This document shows, piece after piece, positions 1 through 10,200 of a DNA stretch of 64,000 nt. Source of the stretch: Branchiostoma belcheri. Its lineage: Eukaryota; Chordata; Leptocardii; Amphioxiformes; Branchiostomatidae. The notes beneath the pieces were generated by a model. That model ran no database searches. It saw only the letters and a list, made by a program, of their open reading frames with translations, and had not been told where the DNA came from. The translations under genes were made by a program, and so were the position numbers. Position 1 is the first letter of the stretch, and each line of letters opens with the position of its first letter. The stretch spans positions 1,682,812 through 1,746,811 of the forward strand of contig NW_017802491.1 in the NCBI RefSeq assembly GCF_001625305.1, written 5' to 3'.

Positions 1-429
1 AAAAAATGGGTCTACTTTGTCCCTTACCTGCCAAATTATCAGAAATGGTTCGAGATTTTCTTGAGCAGCCAAGTCACAGACCATGGGCCACAGTATTTAC
101 AAAAATGTATGATACATATCTTAAGGCTTAGCTCTGTTGTCTGTAGTGTAGCAGCTTTTTCTGCTAATAGCTGATCTAACAAAGGTTTAATCTGTGTTTA
201 AAATCATATCATATACTAACACTGCGCTCTCTCTATTGCAACTTCATTTGATATTGCCAAAGATGATATTGAAATCAGAATAAGAAAATCAGACTATTCC
301 TTTAATTTGTATGAAACTCTGGTAGACCTAGTTGGACATACATGTACTGTATTGAAGTTTTCCTTGTTGATTTGTGTTTTAATCTCATTAACCCTAGTCC
401 CCTGACAAGTGACTGTGTGTGCCTGTAGT

Positions 430-477
430 CTGTTGTAGTGAGTGTTTGATCCTCTTGTTGAACACTCACTACAACAG
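430..477. repeat. Perfect 17-bp inverted repeat (hairpin)
   Basis: The arms at 430-446 and 461-477 are exact reverse complements (CTGTTGTAGTGAGTGTT on the left) with a 14-nt loop. A third direct copy of most of the arm follows at about 486-499. It lies in an intron of the leftmost gene. It may be a decayed MITE end or a transcribed hairpin; the sequence does not decide between these. Confidence 0.7.
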
Positions 478-725
478 AGTAGTGAGTTGTAGTGAGTGTT
501 AACCCTCAATATTTAATTCTGGGTTCAATTTTTATCATGTTTACTAAAGGTTCGTAAAAGAGTGATAGATGCTGCATGGTGCATTTATTTTCTGTTGTGG
601 TTTTCATATTTCATAAATTGATGTAAATTACTTAAGTGTGGAAGGTCTGCATTTGTTATTTCAGTATATAAATGCCGGTGTACCTGAAACTCACTGTAGG
701 TTTGTGTGTTTTCTTCGTGTTGTAG

Positions 726-979
726 ATTTTGAAGGCCCAGCCTTGCGAGTCCCGCCCATCGGCGTGATGCGGGATGCTGAAGCCATGGACATCCCCGCCT
801 CCGACAAGACCTCCATGGACAACGGCTGTGTGGAGCTGTCCCTCCCCGGCACCCCGCTGTCCAGCGACAGCTCGCGCAGCGGGAACAGCGTGAGCAGCAC
901 GCGGCAGCTCCTGAGCACGCCCAGTAACGTGCAGCTGGAGGAGGAGGAGGAGTCCCACATCTCGCCACTGCTGGCATGA
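726..979 (+). CDS. 3'-terminal coding exon of an unrecognised gene
   Basis: A pyrimidine-rich acceptor ending in TGTAG at 725 is followed by an open frame that enters in phase 1 (two bases complete a codon) and stops with TGA at 977-979. It encodes an 84-residue C-terminal tail. The tail is hydrophilic, rich in Ser/Thr and acidic residues, and contains a run of Glu (EEEEE) just before the end ESHISPLLA. No catalytic or structural domain is visible. Such a tail would suit the cytoplasmic end of a membrane protein or adaptor, but that is a guess. The remaining exons lie left of the window. Codon use is GC-rich at third positions, unlike the flanking AT-rich intron, which supports real coding. 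I do not recognise the family. Confidence 0.65.
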
Positions 980-2628
980 AACTAGTCGTAACAGCCGCAG
1001 GGGGTAACACAGCTGACGTAACGGCTCCCTTGTCCCCACCTCTGTGTCATCTTTCAAAAACCTGAGTGTCTCTTAGACAAACCTGTACCGTCAACTGTAG
1101 CCTTACTTATGTGTGCTCAGTGTACATTCCTTTTCTGGATCTACTAAACATACTTTTGAGAGCTGCCCTGTCTGTAGAGTATTGTGTAGTTTGTTCTGTT
1201 GTTGATTGATGTAGTGGTGGACCTGTCTGTCCACTCCTGTTACCATCCATGGCTGTTGGGACTAGTTGGGATGCCGCAGGGGTGAGCACCCTCCTCCACA
1301 TGCACCATCCGGGCTGGACCAGTCGGACTCTCACCACAATCATAATGTACCACAACTACTACAGAAAACCTTGTTGTTTTTTTTTATGTAAAAGGTTACT
1401 TGGAAGCAGTTATTGTAGGTTCCACAACTTACATTTGTCGTTTTTTGGATTTGCTTGCATAAGAATCTTTTCATTTTGAGGTAATGATATGAAGAAATCC
1501 AAACTTCTCTGCAATAGTTCCTGATTGTGTTTTCAAGTGTTTTCTTTTTTTATACCTCTCCTATGAGTGTTTGAAAAGTATTCCAAAGCCTTGATGTATT
1601 GCTAAGTTAGTACATAACCACTTTAGGAAAGTAATATTTTAAAACTCAGATTGTGTTGTATGTTGCACCTTACTTTTATTTACTCTTACTTGAAATATTT
1701 TGTGGAAAAGATCATAGAAACAATTCTGTAATCAATGGATCTGATGTGGCTCAGAAATTGTGGTAAAACCTTACCGATAGCTGCCTAATGACACTGTAAT
1801 GCAATATCATGATCGATATAGACAAAGCCATTATATCATGGCACCTACACTGATCTACCTGTACATCTGTATGCTACTTGTTAATGTCATATTGCTCTGC
1901 TGGATTGTGTAAATATGCTTGTATGTACCTTATGCGGATGAAGAATTGACATGCCAAGATTCCCTTTCCTTTGCAAAAGGAAGTATGTATGCAGATGATA
2001 ACAACTGAAAACTGATGAATAATTTTTGGAAGAGTTTCTTGCACCTGAAAAAAAAAACTATTGATGTATAGAAAAAAGGATTGATTGTAAGATTGCATAG
2101 ATATGATATCCCCACATAGGATTGTCTGTGCAAGGATGCATGGGTTGGGTAACATGTAAAGCTTTTAGCCATAGTCAATAAATAATCATTGCTGTACATT
2201 GTAATTTTCCTGTGTAGTGTATGAATTATCTGCATGGCTAAATAAGACTGCAGGAATAAGGATCACAAACTTCAAGATAAAAACTAGATAGGCCAACATT
2301 TGCTCCAGAGCAAATACAGCATATTTCACTCCATCTTCCTCCTCTTTCCAAAATGGACTTTTCCGTATCAACCTTTTGCAGAAATGAACCATCCCGAAGT
2401 TACTCACGCCACTAGTCTTTACACAGCTGATTTGTGAAGATATTTGCAGTAGCACTTTACAACAACAGGTCATAAACCATTACCTAGCCAAAATGCAGGT
2501 CCACAAAATTTAGCCCCATTTTCCCAAAGTTGCTTTGCTGATTCACATTGCAGTTGGTGTGAAGACTTCCAGTGAACTAAAGATACAATACACGTGTCCT
2601 GACCAGGTGACATCATGGCATAAATAAA
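980..2628 (+). other. Probable 3' UTR of the leftmost gene with two candidate poly(A) signals
   Basis: There is no coding-like frame on either strand between the stop at 979 and about 2650. AATAAA occurs at 2177-2182 and again at 2623-2628 on the plus strand, and either could end the transcript. The sequence is AT-rich and otherwise featureless. Confidence 0.4.
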
Positions 2629-2652
2629 AAGCAGAGATGTTTACACATAACT

Positions 2653-3134
2653 TTTATTTGTCTATTACACGCTGCTGGTGGGCACTGTCGTCTGTATTGT
2701 TTTGTTTTGTTGGCACATAGTTAAAGGTTACTCACTGCTAAAATAGTAAAAATAATGTGTTTCGTATCAATTGGCTAATGCATTGTGCCAAAACTCTTAT
2801 TTCATAATCTAGATTTCGATATTTTTTGCACAAGAAATGATAACATGACCGAAAATGAGATGAAAGAAGAGATACAATTTAAATTATTCATTTCACACAG
2901 CCATATTCTTTGTCATGGCGCTAAGTTGTGGAGTTGTCATCTAATCTTACCCCCTTCCCCAATTGGCATGAAAAATTCAAAACGCCCAGTCCAATAGCCC
3001 CTTTGTCGCTAAATGAACTCTCAGAAGCAGTAAACACTGAAAATGTATAACTTGTTACAGTCTCAAGAACAATTGAGAGAAATGTAACGACGTTGGTAAA
3101 AAAACTTGTCTTTCTTACCTAGAACTAATTTATT
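2653..3134 (-). terminator. Candidate poly(A) signals of the lectin/cystine-knot gene
   Basis: On the minus strand AATAAA is read at 3129-3134 and 2653-2658, about 0.55 kb and 1.0 kb beyond the stop codon at 3674. The plus-strand transcript of the neighbouring gene would end at about the same place, so the two genes converge here. The region 2650-3670 holds no supported coding sequence. Confidence 0.35.
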
Positions 3135-3673
3135 CTAAGAAATAAACCTAATACTTCACACTTTTATCATTAACATAATTATTCCAATTATAGTATGTTA
3201 ACATTCTCGTTCACTAATTACTACTGAGTATCCTCGAGTAAATTTTTACCGAAGGACCTAATGAAGAAAAGGGCAGGCAATACGTTGAACTAGTGTTGGA
3301 ATGTGACAGCCACGGTAGTAAGGTACTAGTAACTGACATTTTCCCATTATGATGCAGTTGTTCTGTACATGGAGACTGAAATATTCAGTAACACCACACC
3401 GTAATACAAGTAAACCCCTTTTGTACAGGTCTATGTCGTTCACGTTACTAGTTTTGAAATCAGTATCGTTTGTCTGGGGCTTGGTCAAAGTTGACCATAC
3501 AAACAAAGACTTCGTTTCCGTATTACGTATGTAGCCTGGTGTAGTAACACTCATATTGATACCCAGTGTTTGGGTGTAGTTTCACCACATTACACAGGAA
3601 GCTTGAGTTCATCCGTACTGGTAGCAAAGACTGCGGGTTGTCTGACTTCGTATTGAAGTAGCAATAGACATCA

Positions 3674-4254
3674 TCACGAAGACGGTAGGATATAATTCGT
3701 CACCCGACAGCTACAGCTGGACTTGACTTTTATCCAGTCCCATATTGGTTTCGGCGGAGAGCCATCCAAAAGCACCATCGCACGGTGCAGCTTCTCTCCC
3801 TCGGTACAGGTGCCGCTGCACCCGCTATACACGGGCTCACTCTGCCGGCACGTCACCTCGTGGAACTTCTGGTACCGCGCCGTCCCGTCCCGCGTCACGC
3901 CCTGCATGAGTTCCACCAGCTTCCCCTCCCGATTCTCAGCTTTGACGTACGTGGTGAACTTTTCTACTTCTTGACATGGATTGATATGCAATAGCCTGCC
4001 TGGGGAACCACTGATGGCGGGTTGTTGCGACTCCACTTCCTTACCGAAGTACACTATATTCACGTCCTGGTCGGTGGCGGGAAGGAAGGCGGAGAAACTG
4101 GAGGTATACTCCTTCAGGCGGTCGGGATAGTCTCGCTCCAAGATGCAGCTGAGGGAGTTCCGGTTCTCCTCCTGTTGACACCAGCTGAAGACGCCCTGTG
4201 GTAGAGGCTCTGTCCCAATCGGAACCTTCGGGCCTTCCGAGAGGGCTGCTGGGT
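3674..4254 (-). CDS. Exon 3: Spaetzle/neurotrophin-like cystine-knot domain and stop
   Basis: After a linker of about 90 residues the frame shows the six-Cys pattern of neurotrophins and Spaetzle: NPCQEVEKF, then EVTCRQSEPVYSGC, SGTC, and a terminal WIKVKSSCSC. The nine-residue C2-C3 interval equals the ring interval of neurotrophins, and the CxC end is shared by both families. The C3-C4 interval is only three residues, shorter than in NGF-type proteins. The motif TTYVKAENREGK after C1 resembles the strand region after the first Cys of Spaetzle domains. The acceptor is TTTCCATTTCAG at 4255-4266. Confidence 0.75.
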
Positions 4255-7200
4255 CTGAAATGGAAACATCTGCATAAGTGCGATCCTAGACACACTAAAA
4301 TGTACATACATTTCTTCATCAAACGGACCATTCACAGATTAGAAATCAAAGCGTTCTCGCCTAGAATAGTGGCAATAATGATTTTGTCCGCATGGCGGCG
4401 CTTCAGTACCAATACGCCACTGCACTGTCTCTGTTGTTGTCAGGCTACATATATCAGATGGGATAAGAAAGCGGTAAGAACAGTGGCGTAGCTGCATTAT
4501 TGCGACCATCAAACTTTTTCCGAGACATTTCCTGTCTCAGGTTGAGGCAAACATACACAGCTGACCATGCTGTGTATATTGCAAAACAGTGCTGTCCTTG
4601 GTGCTGAATGGTACTCTCTCACGTAGAATGACTACGCACAAGCAACGTCGCAAATCAGTAGTCCCGTCCAGCGATAATATTTTAAGATACACCTACCAAT
4701 GATTCAACTGAATGTTAACGTTGCATGGTAGTTAACATGTTTGTAGGCAAAAATAACCGTTTGGACAAAACCGCACACATGCGCTAGATGTCGCTTTTTG
4801 TTCGAGAAATTCCTCGGACTATACTGCCGTGTCATGCATACTTGTCCAACAAGACTGATGCAGCTAAGCAAAAATCACATCAAGTGAAATATTTCCTGAG
4901 GCCTACTTTGACTTTCTGTTAAACGATTGTCCAGAAATCTCCAAAAAGCTTCGCGAACGACTGTCCTGTCAGTATCAGCGCTAGACAGATGTGAATATAT
5001 GACTGATAGTTCCGCATGTTTACTTACAAATGTTCTGGGTCATACCTTCCCACGACCTTACAACACGTCCGAGAGGGTGATTTATGCACTCGGACATTTG
5101 ATCGATCGTTCTACCAAACAATTCGTGCTCCATCCCACTAAACAGTGTACAGCACGAGGCCATTGTGCTCTGGTACATAGCGACTGTCTTTTCAAGATTA
5201 TCCCCAAAGGAAGAATATCGAAACGTCGACACTTTTCTGCCTTAGCATCAGAGATTCCAAAGGTATTGCGAGACTGGCTCAATTCGTCTCTGGTTGAGCT
5301 GCCTTGTCTATACAATCCATCTCACACGACTGACTCATTTCTCTAGCTTTTCTTTCAGCCCGTCTGGCCTGTAATCACAAAGTCAGGCGGTACCCAATCG
5401 GACGTTTTTAATTTAGCACGTTAGTCGCGGTTGGCAATCGCACTGTTGTGTCTGACATGTGTTCAATAGCATGCCTGTGACCTTGAACAAGGTGTTCCCA
5501 CTGACAACACGTTTGTCTCTTACCGCCAAATACCGCCGTCAACCCCTGTTACCAACCGCTCAGCTGCCTACTTGGAGTTTTTCCAGCCATGCAAGGCCTG
5601 TTCACACCAGCGTCTCCTTTGTTAATTTTGTTGTTGCGGAATTCCGTCAACTGGAGAAACAACCAAGGATCACCAAGGGGTCTTCTCCGTTCCGCCCAAG
5701 AAATCTAAGTATGTCACCTGTCAAGCCCTGTCTATTGAGTCCTAAAAATAGTCGTGTTGACAGACAGCACACCTGAGATACCGGTGTGGTATTTTGTTGA
5801 AACTGCGACGTTCGGAACATGTTTGTGTGCCTCACGTGCGTTACTTTAGCTGTATACCAAGTTAAGCACCTGTATTGTATTACGGCGAAAAAGCGACTTG
5901 TCAATACACCCCATCTGTTGTCATAACATTGTACTTGCAAAGTTCATTTCTTCTTTAGAGGGCTCAAGATAATATTCACTCTGGGCTGGGGCGCACGGAA
6001 AGGTACAGTCGAACAAAACGTCTGACTTAAGCATTGTCTCGCTAAGTGAGTAATAGCAAGTGTTAAAAGTGTTTGCGCCGTAGTAGACGTCATCATGTGA
6101 CCCGCCAACATAACTCGTGTTGCATAAATACGAATAAAAAATAACTTTGTCTTGCAAAGTTTCACTGGGTCGAGAATACATCCTTGTAGTAAGCAACCCG
6201 CATTGTAAAGTCCAAAAGTCAATGTGTACAAAGCCTTCTACCCAACACTTCTAAATAGCCTACAGCAGCTGGACCATGAACACGGCGGTCGTGTTTTGCA
6301 TGTTTTTTCGCCCATCTTGCAAAAAAACGTGAACCCGTTAGAAATGTCAATACTGCCAGTTACCCGGGCCGAACAATGTAGCCCGCCATGCGAGCAGGGC
6401 CACCGCGGCTCCGGGCCAAGAGGTCCTCCCTGGCGAGACGGCCAGCCGGCTCCCTGGCACGAAAACGTCTCTGTTTCCAGGCGCTTCTGCTGCTCATAAT
6501 AGCAATGCTTGGCCATATCATCAGTGACTTCATCACTCATCATTCTTTGTTTCTTCACGTGGTTTGAATTTGAGTTATGCTATAGGTTCTACATTTCATA
6601 CTGAACGGACTACACACGCACCTGGATCACCAATCATATTTAGGGAGGGGAGATGAGAACGTAAGACGTTACGAAAACGTTACAATCTTCCCTCCCAACA
6701 TCAGTGTACGTAGATTATTTAAAAGACCCGCTTCACACAGGTGATAGTTAACAGGTGTGTGGACGTTAACCGTTGCAGGACGGTTAACCATCACCAGTGT
6801 TAAGCGGGATTAAGTCCAGTTATATAAAAAGCAGCCAGATTGAGACATGTAAGGAACGTGACAAAAAGAAGTATTTACCCAGTTGACAGATGTAGCCAGC
6901 CTTGGTAGAACAGGCGAACGGCCGCCATGTGTAGGAGTCGAAATACTGGTACATCAGTATACAGTCTCGTACTTTCCTCCGTCCGTTCTTCAGATTGTGA
7001 CGTAAATGTTTGTTCTCGTTCCCGGGACTATCGTTGGGGTTCCTGGGCCAGACGTCGTACCCAGGCTTCGCCTTGACCTTCCTCCTGGGCACGCCGACCC
7101 AGTGTGGCGTGCGGAATCTGTTCGTCTCCTGGGCGAGGAACTGGTAGACCGGGCCCGAGACCTCCGCCAGCTTGCCCCCGTCTCGAGCGCAGATGGCCTC

Positions 7201-10200
7201 CGCCTTCATGTTGTTGACTGGGAAGTCGGAGAACATGTAGCAGTGGCGGCGGAACTGGCGGTAGCCGGCTGGACACTCCGACTGGCCTGGAGGTCAGAAA
7301 TAGAGAAAAAAAGTTCAGGATACGAGGAATCTGGCAAACAAGGGTTCGTTTGTACCACAACGATTATATAAAACTCAACTGTTAACCTGAATACCTCCGC
7401 CAGAGCTCCACCATCCAAACAATTACGGCTCTTAACACACACACACAGCTGATATCTCAGTAGCAGCACTTCACTACCACTTGTTGCTCAGACCTATATA
7501 TAGCCATCTACACAACATGTAGTAATATAACTACATAACAAAATTATTTCAAATCCGACCCAATCATGTGCATATTGTAATAGTATTGTATATTGTATAG
7601 GTGTTAACCAGCACGTGCGAGGACATGTCTTGTAAGGCTGCGCCTTATTTCGGGTTCTTGAAGTGCACTTGCAGGTGCTTGTAACTGTGGTTAAGTTTTA
7701 AACATCGTGCGGCTCCCCTGATATCATGTAAGGACGAGGGGTCAAGAGGTAAGATTACATCAAGTAGTTTCTTCAAGAATGTCTGTCCTCCCTTGCGTGC
7801 GATGTTGTGACTGAATATCCGGACCATATTCCCTGTATCGACAGGCGTCCATACAAGATAAATGGGTAGTTTATCTTCCCATCAAGGATGCGATTCTCTG
7901 GCTATTCGTACCTTAGAGTTTGCTTGTTTGGAACGTTTAGGAAACTCTTCCGCTCAAAGTTTGAGAACACGTAGACATCATCGCTGCAGACAAGTAGAAG
8001 GTCCAAAGATTGAGTTTCTCACGAAGCTATTTTAATATTTGTTTTTCATTGAAAAGTTTTCATGTCTGTCCTTCTGGCTGTGGTGGTAACAGCCAAATGT
8101 TGGATCCCGTCGTACTATGACGCAGGGAGTCCTGGCAAATGATCTGTGGGAATCTGGCATGGCAGCTTCGCGACTTGGCATCTTTGGAAGGATGTTTATG
8201 TTCCCATATTTTACATCAATGACCAGTGATCAACGCAAAATCTAGTGGCATAACTGATAAGAAAGGAAAGTTTATTGAAAAAAAAAATTGATTCACGATG
8301 GTGACAAAACCATCTGAGATACACTTTTCTAATCAGTCACACTTGAAAAGATGTCAGTTGATGCCAACATCAACCCAAGTATAGCTGGCAAGTTCATCTC
8401 AACAGAAGTGGCAGTATTTGTACTGGCGTGACAGACTGGGGAATCCAGATGGTTTGTGAATCGCCACGCCTTGTGCTGACGAGTCCAGCTGTATCGTGTA
8501 GACTGTAGGTGACGGAAAATCCTTTGCCCGCGTCAGGACATGTTTACGCCGGTCTCTTGTTCGATTCGACAGATTTACTCCAAATACAGGAAGCAATACG
8601 TGACGTGACAGGGACCAGCCGTCTTCACATGGCGATTTTCTACATCCAAGTTGCCGTATGTAATTAACAGTACACACCCTTTGTGTAAATCCTACAGATA
8701 AGAGAACAAATTGTTCCAACTGTGCTTCTAATGTTTTTAATTTCCCTGGTATATACCGTTTTCGGATAACAAAATAACTTTAACCAAATAGCGGGGAATA
8801 CGAATACTTCAGGCAAATTAGCCTTCTGCCATGCATGCTAAATACTAGTAAATAAAAACAAATTTTCTGGAAAAATGAAAATTCAAGACAGAAAGGCGGC
8901 CAAGGGACAGTAGGTCAAGGTTACATGTGAGGTAAGGACGGTACAGTAAACCACCTGTCCGACCTACATCTACAAACGTTTACTGTGCAAAAACTGATCC
9001 AAAAACGTTACTGGTAATCCAAATATACATACAATATTAACAATGTTACTTTTAATTCATTTCATCTGCAATGGGAATTGTGTTTGAATTCGACAGATGT
9101 TTCAAAACGAGCGGAAGAATAACCTCTTACCAAGTTGCCAAAACCTGGAAATTGACGTGGGCTTTAAATCGCTGCAAATTATGGCGGGACTGGGAGAAAG
9201 TAACAAACGATCTACAGTTAACATGATTTGGGACTGAACGCTCCATAAAACTGAAAACTAAAACTTTTCCTAGATCCTGCCATGTAATGTACATGACTGG
9301 TCCCGTGCCAGCTGACCGTGTTGTACTCCTGAGTGATGGATTCCGACCCCTCCCATGTACAATTGGCTGCAGTGGAAACTTTGGCACGACTGCTGGAGTC
9401 TAACACCGTAAACCGTGTTGTTCTCTCGCTGGATGGGAGACTGACGACACTTGTCAACATCTGCGCGGGCGCCGCTGCCAAATGACCGCACCCTCGGGTC
9501 AACATCAGGCGACATTTCGCTTGACTGACACTTGGCTGACAAGTTCGAATCTTAAAGGTTAAGAAGCTGTTTGGGGCAGATAACAAGCGAGAAAAACAGC
9601 GAAGATGACGAAGAACTATGAAGTAATATCCTTCAGAAGAGGAAATGACCAGGCGATGGGTTTACAACTTCGGATACACCTTTGACCCTTGCAAGGTTAC
9701 ATGCTGGGGAGGGGGGGGGGTATTATCTGTATACAGAGTCTTACACTACCATACCACACCATGCCATATAAAGTAAGACACAGTTGATTCTTGGCCCTTT
9801 TTGTATCACATTTCCAAATATCGTCTTGTGCTAAGTTGTAGCAACAAGGCGAAGTGCTGCAACATACTACAAGTCTGACTGATAGATTTATATTCGAACA
9901 AAGTATCGGAAATTCCAACTCCTTGGCCGTGAGAATACCAAGGCTTTCACCCATTAGTCATTTATAATTAAGTTTCAGGTCAACATCCAACCATTGAATC
10001 CCCGGGCCCTAACCCCAAGTTAGGTCCCACCAGTCTATATAAAAACATGTCGCACTGCGTAGAAAATTAGATTACACATTGGCTGTAGTGCACGGTAAGG
10101 TAACTCCAGGACCACTTGTTTGCGTGCAAACCCATCGTAAATGGCAGCTGGCAGCACAGCTACAGGAGGGGGGTAGGTCTGCGTAGGTGTTTCTCTCCGT

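Noticed and set aside
585..1057. Several minus-strand frames opposite the leftmost exon
   Set aside because: They are shadows of the GC-rich plus-strand coding exon, with low-complexity translations.
4927..5346. 139-codon plus-strand open frame
   Set aside because: It has no ATG at its start, no recognisable domain and no matching splice signals, and it lies in an intron of a minus-strand gene.
6238..6558. GC-rich open frames on both strands
   Set aside because: There is no consistent acceptor/donor pair or domain; the Gly/Pro-rich text follows from base composition.
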